Assembly: GCF_013266755.1 (NCBI RefSeq)
Contig: NZ_JABRWJ010000009.1
Location: 1 to 64,000 of the forward strand
Direction of reading: 5' to 3'
Length of the DNA: 64,000 bases
Source of the DNA: Pseudaquabacterium terrae
GTDB lineage: Bacteria; Pseudomonadota; Gammaproteobacteria; Burkholderiales; Burkholderiaceae_C
How positions within the stretch are numbered: position 1 is the stretch's first letter; each line of letters opens with the position of its first letter. This document shows positions 56,188 through 64,000 of the stretch, piece after piece. A program made the position numbers and the translations under genes. A model generated the notes under the pieces. It did not search any database, was not told the DNA's origin, and was given only the letters and a program-made list of their open reading frames with translations.

Positions 56188-57282
56188 ATGCCGATTTCCC
56201 CGATTCCCGAGCTCGTCACCGAGCTCGCCGCCGGCCGCATGGTGATCCTCGTCGACGAGGAGGACCGCGAGAACGAAGGCGACCTGGTGCTGGCGGCCGA
56301 CCATGTCAGCCCGGCGGCGATCAATTTCATGGCCAAGCATGGCCGCGGCTTGATCTGCCTGACGCTGACGCGCGAACGCTGCGAACGCCTGCGCCTGCCG
56401 CCGATGGCCACCCGCAACGGCACCGTGCACGGCACCGCCTTCACCGTCTCGATCGAAGCGGCCGAGGGCGTGACGACCGGCATCTCAGCCGCCGACCGCG
56501 CGCGCACCGTGCAGGCCGCCGTCGGCCGCGAGGCCAAGGCCAGCGACCTGGTGCAGCCCGGCCACATCTTCCCGCTGCAGGCGCAGGACGGCGGCGTGCT
56601 GATGCGCGCCGGCCACACCGAGGCCGGCTGCGACCTGGCCTCGATGGCCGGGCTGACGCCGGCCGCGGTGATCTGCGAAATCATGAACGACGACGGCACG
56701 ATGGCCCGGCTGCCGGACCTCGAGGTCTTCGCTGCCGAGCACGGCCTGAAGATCGGCACCATCGCCGACCTGATCGCCTTCCGCAGCCACAACGAGACGC
56801 TGATCGAGCGCGCCGGCGAGCGCGTTCTGCAGACCGCGCAGGGCAGCTTCCACTGCACCGCCTACCGCGACCGCTCGGGCGGCCTGCACCTGGCGCTGCG
56901 CCACGGGCAATGGACGGCGACCGACGAGGTGCCGGTGCGCGTGCACGAGCCCTTCACCGCGCTCGATCTGCTCGACGTGGGCGCTTGCTCGCACTCTTGG
57001 CCGCTGCCGAAGGCGCTGGCCGCGATCCAGGAGGCGCAGCGCGGCGTCGCGGTGCTGCTGAACTGCGGGCACGATGTGAAGACGCTGCTGCCGCAACTGC
57101 TCGGCGACGGCGCCGGTGTCCCTGCGGCGCGCAGCGGCCAGCTCGACCTGCGCACCTACGGCGTCGGCGCGCAGATCCTGCGCGACCTGGGCGTCGGCCG
57201 CATGAAACTGCTCGGCAGCCCGCGCCGCATGCCCAGCATGGTCGGCTACGGCCTCGAAGTCACCGGCTTCGTCACCGCCTAG
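56188..57282 (+). CDS. ribB: 3,4-dihydroxy-2-butanone 4-phosphate synthase with GTP cyclohydrolase II-like domain
   Basis: A 364-residue riboflavin-pathway protein. The N-terminal DHBP synthase domain (1-205) is complete ([40 protein letters not shown]). The C-terminal half resembles GTP cyclohydrolase II but lacks the zinc motif CxxGDxxxSxxCDC; the matching region reads [18 protein letters not shown]. The second activity is therefore probably lost and a separate RibA is needed. No FMN riboswitch fits in the 21-bp gap upstream. ribH follows. Confidence 0.9.
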   Translation: MPISPIPELVTELAAGRMVILVDEEDRENEGDLVLAADHVSPAAINFMAKHGRGLICLTLTRERCERLRLPPMATRNGTVHGTAFTVSIEAAEGVTTGISAADRARTVQAAVGREAKASDLVQPGHIFPLQAQDGGVLMRAGHTEAGCDLASMAGLTPAAVICEIMNDDGTMARLPDLEVFAAEHGLKIGTIADLIAFRSHNETLIERAGERVLQTAQGSFHCTAYRDRSGGLHLALRHGQWTATDEVPVRVHEPFTALDLLDVGACSHSWPLPKALAAIQEAQRGVAVLLNCGHDVKTLLPQLLGDGAGVPAARSGQLDLRTYGVGAQILRDLGVGRMKLLGSPRRMPSMVGYGLEVTGFVTA

Positions 57283-57307
57283 CCACTGAAGAACAACGAA
57301 GGACTGA

Positions 57308-57772
57308 ATGCAAAACGCCAACCAGGGCCGCGCAGCCAACCTCGACGGTGACGGTCTCGCGATCGGCATCGTGCAGGCGCGCTTCAACGCCGAGCTGACG
57401 GCCAAGCTCGCCGAAGCCTGCCTCGCCGAGCTGAAGACGCTGGGCATCGAGCCCAAGCTGATCACCCACGTCACGGTGCCCGGCGCGCTCGAGATCCCGG
57501 TAGCGCTGAAGGCGATGGCCGACAGCGAGGACTACGACGCCTTGATCGCGCTCGGCTGCATCATCCGCGGCGAGACCTACCACTTCGAGCTGGTCGCCAA
57601 CGAGAGCGGCGCCGGCGTCACCCGCGTCTCGCTCGACCACCAGCTGCCGATCGCCAACGCGATCCTGACGGTCGAGAACGAGGCCCAGGCCTGGGCCCGC
57701 GCCGAGGACAAGGGTCGCGATGCGGCGCGCGTCGCGGTCGAGATGGCCAATCTGATGGACGAGCTGGAATGA
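57308..57772 (+). CDS. ribH: 6,7-dimethyl-8-ribityllumazine synthase
   Basis: A 154-residue lumazine synthase, with [58 protein letters not shown] and the catalytic-region segment [17 protein letters not shown]. It makes lumazine from the RibB product and the pyrimidine intermediate. AAGGA precedes the ATG. The stop overlaps the nusB start. Confidence 0.95.
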   Translation: MQNANQGRAANLDGDGLAIGIVQARFNAELTAKLAEACLAELKTLGIEPKLITHVTVPGALEIPVALKAMADSEDYDALIALGCIIRGETYHFELVANESGAGVTRVSLDHQLPIANAILTVENEAQAWARAEDKGRDAARVAVEMANLMDELE

Positions 57773-58257
57773 GCGACGCTCCGAAAACGGCCGCGAAGGC
57801 AGCGGCCAAGCCGCCGCGGCCGAAATCGGCGCGCCGCCGCTCGCGTGAGCTGGCTCTGCAAGGCCTGTACGAATGGCTGGTCGGCGGCGCCGAAGTCACG
57901 ACGATCGAGGCCCACATGCGCGAGCAGGAAGGCTTCGACAAGGCCGACCGCGTGCACTTCGATGCGCTGCTGCAGGGCTGCATCGCCGAAGCCGTCGACC
58001 TCGACGCGGTGCTGGCCCGCCACGTCGACCGCAAGACCACGGAGCTGTCGCCGGTCGAGCACGGCGTGCTGCTGATCGGCGCCTACGAGCTGAAGCACTG
58101 CATCGACATTCCGTACCGCGTCGCGATCAACGAGGCGGTCGAGCTGGCCAAGGCCTTCGGCGGCACCGATGGCCACAAATACGTCAACGGCGTGCTCGAC
58201 AAGACGGCCGGCGATCTGCGACCGGTGGAAGTGGCCGCCAAGCGCGCTGCCGGCTGA
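57769..58257 (+). CDS. nusB: Transcription antitermination protein NusB
   Basis: A 162-residue all-helical NusB with [40 protein letters not shown] and [20 protein letters not shown] plus [12 protein letters not shown]. It binds rRNA boxA with NusE. An Ala/Pro/Lys-rich N-terminal extension (~25 residues) precedes the fold. The ribH-nusB coupling is conserved widely. Confidence 0.95.
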   Translation: MSDAPKTAAKAAAKPPRPKSARRRSRELALQGLYEWLVGGAEVTTIEAHMREQEGFDKADRVHFDALLQGCIAEAVDLDAVLARHVDRKTTELSPVEHGVLLIGAYELKHCIDIPYRVAINEAVELAKAFGGTDGHKYVNGVLDKTAGDLRPVEVAAKRAAG

Positions 58258-58264
58258 AGCGCCG

Positions 58265-59443
58265 ATGAAAACCGCGCGCCGGCTCGACCACATCGAGCCC
58301 TTCTACGTCATGGAGTGCGCGAAGGCAGCGTTCGAGATCGCCGCCAGCGCCGAGTGCGACCCGCGCCAGGGCGGCGAGCCGATGATCTTCCTGAACATCG
58401 GCGAGCCCGACTTCACCGCGCCGCCGCTGGTACGAGAAGCCGCCGAGCGCGCGATCCGCGACGGCCGCTCGCAGTACACGCAGGCCACAGGGCTGCCGGA
58501 ACTGCGCGAGCGGCTGTCGCAGTGGTACGCCACGCGCTTCGGGCTGGACATCCCGGCCCGCCGCATCGTCATCACCGCCGGTGCGTCGGCCGCGCTGCAG
58601 CTGGCCTGCCTGGCGCTGTTCGAGGCCGGCGACGAAGTGCTGATGCCGGACCCGAGCTACCCGTGCAACCGCCATTTCGTCGCCGCCGCCGAAGCCGTGG
58701 CGCGGCTGCTGCCGGCGAGCGCGGAACACCGCTTCCAGCTCGACGCCGCGGCTGTCGAGGCCGCCTGGAGCCCGGCGACGCGCGGCGTGCTGCTGGCCTC
58801 GCCGTCGAACCCGACCGGCACCTCGATCCATCCCGACGAGATGCGGCGCATCGATGCCGTCGTGCGCGCGCGCGATGGGGTAACGATCGTCGACGAAATC
58901 TACCTCGGCCTGAGCTACGACGAGACCTACGGCCACAGCGCGCTGCAGCTCGGCGAGCACGTGGTCTCGGTCAACAGCTTCAGCAAGTACTTCAACATGA
59001 CCGGCTGGCGCCTGGGCTGGCTGGTGCTGCCGGAGGCGCTGGTGGCGCCGGTCGAGCGGCTGGCGCAGAACCTCTATATCTGTGCGTCGACGATCGCCCA
59101 GCATGCGGCGCTGGCCTGCTTCGAACCCGAGTCGATCGCCGAATACGAGCGCCGGCGCGCCGAGTTCCGCCGCCGCCGCGACCACGTCGTGCCGGCGCTG
59201 AACCGGCTCGGCCTGAGCGTGCCGGTACTGCCCGACGGCGCGTTCTACGCCTACGCCGACTGCAGCGCGCACCATGCCGACAGCTGGGCGTTCTGCTTCG
59301 AGCTGATGAAGAGTGCGCACGTCGCGCTGACGCCGGGCCGCGATTTCGGCCGCGCCGAGCCGCGCCGCTGGCTGCGCCTGTCGTTCGCCAATTCGATGGA
59401 GCAACTGGACGAGGCTTTGCAACGGCTGACACGCGTGCTGTGA
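58265..59443 (+). CDS. Class I/II pyridoxal phosphate aminotransferase
   Basis: A 392-residue fold-type I aminotransferase. PLP-binding motifs include TAGASAALQLACLALF, DPSYPCNRHFV, SPSNPTGTSI, VDEIYLGLSYD and SFSKYFNMTGWRLGWLV, with the Schiff-base Lys in SFSK. The C-terminal Arg is in RRWLRLSFANS. Substrates of this type include aspartate, aromatic or branched-chain amino acids. It follows nusB by 7 bp, as in related betaproteobacteria. Confidence 0.88.
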   Translation: MKTARRLDHIEPFYVMECAKAAFEIAASAECDPRQGGEPMIFLNIGEPDFTAPPLVREAAERAIRDGRSQYTQATGLPELRERLSQWYATRFGLDIPARRIVITAGASAALQLACLALFEAGDEVLMPDPSYPCNRHFVAAAEAVARLLPASAEHRFQLDAAAVEAAWSPATRGVLLASPSNPTGTSIHPDEMRRIDAVVRARDGVTIVDEIYLGLSYDETYGHSALQLGEHVVSVNSFSKYFNMTGWRLGWLVLPEALVAPVERLAQNLYICASTIAQHAALACFEPESIAEYERRRAEFRRRRDHVVPALNRLGLSVPVLPDGAFYAYADCSAHHADSWAFCFELMKSAHVALTPGRDFGRAEPRRWLRLSFANSMEQLDEALQRLTRVL

Positions 59444-59447
59444 CATT

Positions 59448-59468
59448 TGCACGCCGTGCGGGCGTGCA
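59448..59468 (+). terminator. Hairpin after the aminotransferase gene
   Basis: A perfect 8-bp stem (TGCACGCC with GGCGTGCA) and a 5-nt loop begin 5 bases after the stop codon. No U-tract follows, so termination would be weak. Confidence 0.35.
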
Positions 59469-59551
59469 GGGGTGACAACCGGTAAACATCCGGCACAAGC
59501 CCACGCATTTGGAATCACGGTCTCCCCGCAGCGCCCTTTAAGCTGCGCCCG

Positions 59552-60733
59552 GTGAAGCCAAGCCGCCCCTCCGCCCGCGACATGCCGGCCTTCGCGCCGA
59601 CGCAAATCGATCCGAATCCGCCGCCGCTGGCGCCGGACGAGTGGCCACCGGCCACCTTCGCCGACGATTCGGCGCCGGTGCCGCTGGACCTGATGCCCGA
59701 GCCCAACCAGGGCGAGCCGACGATCGGCCATGTCGGGCGCTATGCGCTGAAGCAGCGGCTCGGCGAAGGCGGGCTGTCGCGCGTCTACACCGCCTGGGAT
59801 CCGATCCTGTCGCGCAACCTGGCGATCAAGACGCTGGAGCTCGGCGCGGTCGGCACGATGCGCGAGACGCTGAACGCGATGATCCTCAACGAGGCCCGCG
59901 CGGTCGCCGGCCTGTCGCATCCGAACATCGTCACGGTCTTCGACGCCGGGCTGTCCGAGCGCGGCGTCTACATCGCGATGGAGCAGCTGCCGGGCCAGGA
60001 CCTGCGCGCGCTGCTCGCCGAAGGCTGGCGCCCCGACGTCTACCGCACCGCGAAGCTGGTGCGCCGCGTCGCCGATGCGCTGACCTATGCGCACGCCAAG
60101 GGCGTGATCCACTGCGACATCAAGCCGGCCAACATCCTGATGGTCGACCAGCGCAAGCCCAAGGTGCTCGACTTCGGCATCGCCCGCATCGCCCACCAGC
60201 CCGGCGCGCCGATGCTCGAAGGCCTGATCACCGGCACGCCGCACTACCTGGCGCCGGAGCAGATCCGCGGCGGCCCGGTCGACGAGCGCTGCGATGTCTA
60301 TTCGCTCGGCGTCGTGCTGTACGAGCTGCTGACCGGCCGCAAGGCCTTCGGCGGCACCTCGCTGACTTCCATCACGCAGGCCGTGCTCGAGGGCAACCCG
60401 GTGCCGGCGCATGCGCTGGTGCCCGGACTGCCGGTCGAGCTGTCGGAGATCGCCAGCCGCGCGATGGCGCTCGACCCGGCACAGCGTTACCCGTCGGCAC
60501 GCGAGATGTCGATGGCCATCCGGCGCTGGCAGGCCCAGGCCGCGGCGCAGGCGCAGGCGACGGCCAGCGCGCACGCGGCCGCCGTCGCGGCCAAGGCCAA
60601 GGCAGCCTCGCCCGCGGCGACCTCCATTCGGCGAGCCACCCGCCGGCGCCGCGGCGTCGCCCTGGCGGCGATGGCTGCGCTCTTGATCCTCGCCGCGACC
60701 GCGGCGCTGCTGTGGCCGGGCGCATCGCCCTGA
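59552..60733 (+). CDS. Membrane-anchored Ser/Thr protein kinase (non-RD type)
   Basis: A 393-residue Hanks-type kinase. A Pro-rich N-terminus (1-60) precedes the kinase domain (about 64-325): glycine loop LGEGGLSRVYTAW, VAIK-Lys in NLAIKTLEL, HCDIKPANIL, LDFGIARI and YLAPEQIRGG. The usual HRD is HCD, making it a non-RD kinase that likely does not need activation-loop phosphorylation. An Ala/Gln-rich linker leads to one C-terminal membrane helix (VALAAMAALLILAATAALLW) with almost nothing outside, so no external sensor is present. GTG start. No phosphatase gene is adjacent. Confidence 0.88.
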   Translation: MKPSRPSARDMPAFAPTQIDPNPPPLAPDEWPPATFADDSAPVPLDLMPEPNQGEPTIGHVGRYALKQRLGEGGLSRVYTAWDPILSRNLAIKTLELGAVGTMRETLNAMILNEARAVAGLSHPNIVTVFDAGLSERGVYIAMEQLPGQDLRALLAEGWRPDVYRTAKLVRRVADALTYAHAKGVIHCDIKPANILMVDQRKPKVLDFGIARIAHQPGAPMLEGLITGTPHYLAPEQIRGGPVDERCDVYSLGVVLYELLTGRKAFGGTSLTSITQAVLEGNPVPAHALVPGLPVELSEIASRAMALDPAQRYPSAREMSMAIRRWQAQAAAQAQATASAHAAAVAAKAKAASPAATSIRRATRRRRGVALAAMAALLILAATAALLWPGASP

Positions 60734-60855
60734 GATGTCAGCCCCCAGCTCACTTCGTTCGCGGCCCCCAAGGGGCGCTCAGTCGGCTCGGGAGCGGCCC
60801 AGCGCCGACTGAGGCCCTGCAGCCGAAGAGCCCTCGGCTATCATCGCCCGGGCCG
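60734..60855 (+). terminator. Intergenic stem-loops before ybgC
   Basis: A perfect 10-bp stem (CTCAGTCGGC at 60778-60787 with GCCGACTGAG at 60804-60813, 16-nt loop) follows a smaller CCCC/GGGG hairpin. There is no U-tract. The GC-rich style resembles intergenic repeats of this bacterial group. It probably separates the kinase transcript from the tol unit. Confidence 0.45.
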
Positions 60856-61281
60856 ATGTCCGCGCCCGTCCCCCTGCCCACCCGCCAGCAGCCGTTCCGC
60901 TACACCGTGCGCGTGTACTGGGAAGACACCGACGCCGGCGGCGTGGTGTTCTACGCCAACTACCTGAAATTCTTCGAACGCGCGCGCACCGAGTGGCTGC
61001 GCTCGCTCGGCGTCCAGCAGCAGGCCTTGCGCGAGACGAGCGGCGCGATCTTCGTCGTCACCGACACGGCGCTGCGCTACAAGCAGCCGGCCCGGCTCGA
61101 CGACCAGCTCGCGATCACCGTCATCGTCGATGAGTTCCGGCCGGCGTCGATGCGCCTGGCGCAGCAGGCCTGGCGCGGCGACGAGCTGCTGTGCGAAGGT
61201 GAAATCCGCATCGGCTGCGTCGACGCCGGAACCTTTCGCCCCTGCCGCATTCCTTCCGCGATCACCACCTTGTTCCAATGA
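60856..61281 (+). CDS. ybgC: Tol-Pal system acyl-CoA thioesterase YbgC
   Basis: A 141-residue hotdog thioesterase with the YbgC motif WEDTDAGGVVFYANYLKFFE and RARTEWLRSLG. It hydrolyses short acyl-CoA or acyl-ACP and is encoded at the head of tol operons. The stop codon overlaps the tolQ start (ATGA). Confidence 0.93.
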   Translation: MSAPVPLPTRQQPFRYTVRVYWEDTDAGGVVFYANYLKFFERARTEWLRSLGVQQQALRETSGAIFVVTDTALRYKQPARLDDQLAITVIVDEFRPASMRLAQQAWRGDELLCEGEIRIGCVDAGTFRPCRIPSAITTLFQ

Positions 61282-61961
61282 ATCAGGATCTTTCCATCGT
61301 CAACCTCGTGCTGCAGGCCAGCCTGGTCGTGCAGCTGGTGATCGCCGGGCTGATGGTGACCTCGCTGGCCAGCTGGACGGTGATCTTCTCGAAGGTCTTC
61401 GGCTTGCGCCGCCTGCGCGGCAACAACGAGGACTTCGAGCGCGAGTTCTGGTCCGGCAAGAACCTGAACGATCTGTACAACGCCGCCGGCACCAAGCCGA
61501 AGACGGCGCCGATGGAGCGCCTGTTCGCCTCCGGCATGCGCGAGTTCCTGAAGCTGCGCGAGCGCCGGCTCGAGGCCGCCTCGCAGCTCGACGGCGCGCG
61601 CCGCGCGATGCGCGCGAGCCTGCAGCGCGAGCTCGACATGATGGAGGGCAGCGTCGGCTTCCTGGCCTCGGTCGGCTCGGTCAGCCCCTACGTCGGGCTG
61701 TTCGGCACGGTGTGGGGGATCATGCATGCCTTCGTCGGGCTGGCGAACGTGCAGCAGGTGACGCTGGCCACCGTCGCCCCCGGCATCGCCGAAGCGCTGG
61801 TGGCCACCGCGATCGGCCTCTTTGCCGCCATCCCGGCGGTCGTCGCCTACAACCGCATCGCGCGCGACATCGACCGCATCGCGATCCAGCTCGAGACCTT
61901 CATGGAAGAGTTCTCGAACATCCTGCAGCGCAATGCCGGCGCGCCTCAGCAGCCGCACTGA
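61278..61961 (+). CDS. tolQ: Tol-Pal system proton channel subunit TolQ
   Basis: A 227-residue inner-membrane protein with three helices: residues about 12-38 (LVVQLVIAGLMVTSLASWTV), then about 130-155 (VGSVSPYVGLFGTVWGIMHA) and about 165-195 (IAEALVATAIGLFAAIPAVV). With TolR it uses proton motive force to drive TolA, for envelope constriction. Coupled to ybgC. Confidence 0.95.
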   Translation: MNQDLSIVNLVLQASLVVQLVIAGLMVTSLASWTVIFSKVFGLRRLRGNNEDFEREFWSGKNLNDLYNAAGTKPKTAPMERLFASGMREFLKLRERRLEAASQLDGARRAMRASLQRELDMMEGSVGFLASVGSVSPYVGLFGTVWGIMHAFVGLANVQQVTLATVAPGIAEALVATAIGLFAAIPAVVAYNRIARDIDRIAIQLETFMEEFSNILQRNAGAPQQPH

Positions 61962-61980
61962 CGCGCACAAGGAGCGTTAG

Positions 61981-62406
61981 ATGCCCGCCGTCGCGTCCCG
62001 AGGTTCGCACCGCCGCCGCGCGGTCAGCGAGATCAACATGGTGCCCTTCATCGACGTGATGCTGGTGCTGCTGATCATCTTCATGGTCTCCGCGCCGCTG
62101 ATCCCCAGCGGCCTGGTCGAGCTGCCCTCGGTGGGCAAGGCGGCGCAGAAGCCGGACAAGGTGATCGAGGTCATCGTCGGCACCGACGAGCGCATCCGCC
62201 TGCGCGTCGACGGCGGTGAACCGACGCCGACGACGATGAAGCAGCTCGGCGAGAAAGTGAAGCAGCTGCAGGCCGGCAATGCGCAGGTTCCGGTGGTGAT
62301 CTCGGCCGACAAGAACGTCAAGTACGAGCAGGTCGTGCAGGCGATGGACCGGCTGCAGAAGAGCCAGATCGCGCGCGTCGGGCTGGCGGTGCGGCAGGGC
62401 AATTGA
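61981..62406 (+). CDS. tolR: Tol-Pal system subunit TolR
   Basis: A 141-residue ExbD/TolR protein. It has one helix with the proton-relay Asp (NMVPFIDVMLVLLIIFMVSA) and a periplasmic domain (VIEVIVGTDERIRLRVDGG, then QVPVVISADKNVKYEQVVQA). GGAGCG precedes the ATG. It pairs with TolQ. Confidence 0.95.
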   Translation: MPAVASRGSHRRRAVSEINMVPFIDVMLVLLIIFMVSAPLIPSGLVELPSVGKAAQKPDKVIEVIVGTDERIRLRVDGGEPTPTTMKQLGEKVKQLQAGNAQVPVVISADKNVKYEQVVQAMDRLQKSQIARVGLAVRQGN

Positions 62407-62416
62407 GGCTTCTCTC

Positions 62417-63208
62417 GTGACCTCGGCCGTCCTCGGTCCGCGCGACATCTGGAAGCCCGAGCAGCCGGGCGGCTTCGGCGTCGGCGCGATGATGGCGCTG
62501 ATCGCGCATGCCGCGCTGGTGGCGATGCTGGCGGTCGGCGTCAACTGGCGCAGCAGCAGCCCGACCGAGACGATCGTCGCAGCCGAGCTGTGGGCCGCGG
62601 TGCCCGAGATCGCCGCACCGAAGCCGGTCGAGCCGCCGCCGCAGCCGACGCCCAAACCGGTCGAGAAGCCCCAGCCCGACCCGCGCATCGAACAGCAGCA
62701 GCGCGACGCGCAGATCGCGATCGAGAAGGCCGAGCGCGACAAGAAGCGCAAGCAGGAAGAGCTCGAGGAAAAGCTCAAGCAGGACAAGCTGAAGGAAGAG
62801 AAGCTCAAGGAAGAAAAGAAGCGCACCGAGCTGGCCGCCAAGATGCGCGAGCAGCAGCTGGCGCGCCTGCGCGACCTGGCAGGCGCCACCGGCCCGGGCG
62901 CGCCGACCTCCACCGGCACCGCCCAGCGCGACGCCGCACCGTCGAAGGACTACGGCGGCCGCATCAAGGCGCGCGTCAAGCCCAACATCCTGCTGACGGC
63001 CGAGATCCTCGGCAACCCGATCGCCGAGGTCGAGGTGCGCTGCGCGCCCGACGGCCGCATCGTCGGCCGCCGCATCGTCACGCCCAGCGGCAACCCGCTG
63101 TGGGACGAGACCGTGCTGCGGGCGATCGACCGCACCGAGGTCTTCCCGCGCGACATCGACGGGCGTGTGCCCTCCCCGATGCTGCTGAAGTTCGCGCGGC
63201 AGGAGTAG
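62417..63208 (+). CDS. tolA: Tol-Pal system protein TolA
   Basis: A 263-residue protein. One N-terminal helix (MMALIAHAALVAMLAVGVNW), a Pro-rich segment, a long charged helix rich in Lys/Glu (about 85-155: RDKKRKQEELEEKLKQDKLK) and a C-terminal domain (about 175-263: IKARVKPNILLTAEILGNPI) follow in the usual order. The helical stalk is short compared with E. coli TolA (421 residues). GTG start. tolB and pal do not follow. Confidence 0.93.
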   Translation: MTSAVLGPRDIWKPEQPGGFGVGAMMALIAHAALVAMLAVGVNWRSSSPTETIVAAELWAAVPEIAAPKPVEPPPQPTPKPVEKPQPDPRIEQQQRDAQIAIEKAERDKKRKQEELEEKLKQDKLKEEKLKEEKKRTELAAKMREQQLARLRDLAGATGPGAPTSTGTAQRDAAPSKDYGGRIKARVKPNILLTAEILGNPIAEVEVRCAPDGRIVGRRIVTPSGNPLWDETVLRAIDRTEVFPRDIDGRVPSPMLLKFARQE

Positions 63209-63226
63209 CGCGAAGACCCCGGCCTG

Positions 63227-63703
63227 CTAACTCCGGATATCCCCGCCGGCGATCCAGCGCCGCAGCAGCCAATGGTCCACTGACCAGCGCCCCGGCCCCC
63301 ACAGCAGCAGCCCGATCAGCAGGCTGCCCCAGAACATGTGCTGCTGCAGCGCAGCGTCGGTGATCTCGGGCAGCGCGATCACCGCAACCGCATTGACGAC
63401 GAACAGCCCCAGCGCGCCGAAGCGGGTCGCGATGCCCAGCGCCAGCAGCAGCGGCAAGACCAGCTCGGCGGCGGTGCCGAGCATCGCGGCCAGCATCGGC
63501 GACAGCAGCGGCACGTGGTACTCGTCCATGAACAGCGCGAGCGTGGTGTCCCAGTCGCGCAGCTTGGTCAGCCCGGAATAGAAGAACACCTTCGCGACGT
63601 ACAGGCGCGCGGCCAGCAGCGCCAGCGGCTGCAGGGCCTCGAGCAGGTGGGTGATGCGCATCGCTGGCACCGCCAGCGCGCGCAGGGTGGAAGTCCCGTT
63701 CAT
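63227..63703 (-). CDS. DoxX family membrane protein (HvfX/BufD-like)
   Basis: A 158-residue DoxX protein with four hydrophobic segments: LLAARLYVAKVFFYSGLTKL, LGTAAELVLPLLLALGI, FVVNAVAVIALPEI and MFWGSLLIGLLLWGPG. The ATG overlaps the stop of the DUF2063 gene (ATGA) and has AGAGG upstream. A DoxX gene directly after a DUF2063 gene is the arrangement of HvfABCX/bufferin operons, which make copper-handling modified peptides, where DoxX is the last member. Confidence 0.85.
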   Translation of the reverse strand: MNGTSTLRALAVPAMRITHLLEALQPLALLAARLYVAKVFFYSGLTKLRDWDTTLALFMDEYHVPLLSPMLAAMLGTAAELVLPLLLALGIATRFGALGLFVVNAVAVIALPEITDAALQQHMFWGSLLIGLLLWGPGRWSVDHWLLRRWIAGGDIRS

Positions 63704-64000
63704 CGTTCCTCTTCTCCGGAAAATTCCAGGCACGGCAGCACCGCTGCCAGCCAGCCGTGCTGCAGCGCCTGCAGCAGCCAGGGTTCGAACTGAAATTCGG
63801 CGCCGGCGGCGTCGAGCGCCAGTGCCAGCGGCCGCGCCGCGAGCAGCGCGGTGGTGAAGGCGGCGTCGGCATCCGCCAGCGCCAGCACACGCGGGCGCCA
63901 GCCTTCGCGCCAGACCAGCGCGTGCTCGCCGGTGCCGGCCTCCAGCGCCGCGCGCACGCGGCTGAAACGGTCGGCCTCGCTGCTGCGGTGCGCGTGCCAG
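63700..64000 (-). CDS. DUF2063 (HvfC/BufC-like) protein, C-terminal part
   Basis: The last ~100 residues of a gene that continues beyond the right edge. The visible part (HALVWREGWRPRVLALADAD, then FTTALLAARPLALAL and FEPWLLQALQHGWLAAVLP) matches the C-terminal half of the DUF2063 family. These proteins are partners of DUF692 multinuclear iron oxidases (HvfB/BufB) that modify precursor peptides. The partner and precursor genes would lie to the right, outside the window. It is coupled to the DoxX gene. Confidence 0.75.
   Translation of the reverse strand, partial: WHAHRSSEADRFSRVRAALEAGTGEHALVWREGWRPRVLALADADAAFTTALLAARPLALALDAAGAEFQFEPWLLQALQHGWLAAVLPCLEFSGEEER

Noticed and set aside
58184-60574. 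A ~800-codon minus-strand frame opposite the aminotransferase and kinase genes
   Set aside because: Arg/Ala/Gln-rich with no family resemblance; both opposing genes have complete catalytic motifs.

Overview
The window is GC-rich (about 70 percent by eye) bacterial chromosome with dense, short-spaced genes. The tol genes, the ribB-ribH-nusB order, the aat-bpt pair, a polyhydroxyalkanoate-granule protein and many aromatic and sugar-acid catabolic genes point to a betaproteobacterium of the order Burkholderiales, probably near the Rubrivivax/Leptothrix/Piscinibacter group. The assignment rests on protein recognition and base composition only.

Layout. 1-1720 is a decayed accessory patch: an attC-like hairpin, a 5'-truncated IS110/IS1111 transposase and the beheaded start of a secreted protein. 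1847-3154 holds a PHA-system protein and a Tim44-like protein. 3252-7769 is a four-gene minus-strand operon (LysM protein, OmpA-zincin protein, two unknowns) that looks like an export or effector locus. 7865-8121 is the scar of a deleted SDR/AraC pair. 8326-13181 has a small unknown, a nitronate monooxygenase, a delta-60-repeat lipoprotein and a DUF445 protein. 13178-22883 is an unusual cluster: cyclase-ATPase-TPR regulator, diverged prenyl synthase, helical protein, acetoacetate-decarboxylase-like protein, phytoene-desaturase-like flavoprotein and thioredoxin. 22885-32577 is a hydrolysable-tannin/aromatic-ester region: two tannase/feruloyl-esterase paralogues with matching Gly-Gly-Cys C-terminal sorting tails, a CPBP intramembrane protease, LysR, AraC and histidine-kinase regulators, an SDR, a thioesterase and an ABC-type binding protein, tied together by several repeated operator-like sites. 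32611-36146 has pssA, creA and a hybrid histidine kinase.

36260-54190 is a large sugar-acid island. A minus-strand arm (IlvD/EDD dehydratase, SDRs, HIBADH-type and idonate dehydrogenases, FAH hydrolase, UxaA/GarD) diverges from a plus-strand arm (2-hydroxyacid dehydrogenase, CUT1 ABC importer, gluconokinase, gluconate 5-dehydrogenase, cupin, FadR-type GntR, DenD-like protein, SDR). Idonate dehydrogenase, gluconate 5-dehydrogenase and gluconokinase together would convert L-idonate to 6-phosphogluconate. The dehydratase, 2-keto-3-deoxy-aldonate dehydrogenase and FAH hydrolase make a non-phosphorylative branch. Two matching GntR-type operators flank the first plus-strand gene.

54191-54637 is an intergenic region built of nested inverted repeats. 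54638-63208 is housekeeping (aat, bpt, ribB, ribH, nusB, an aminotransferase, a Ser/Thr kinase, ybgC, tolQRA). The right edge carries a DoxX protein and the tail of a DUF2063 protein, which resembles the end of a HvfABCX/bufferin-type RiPP operon.
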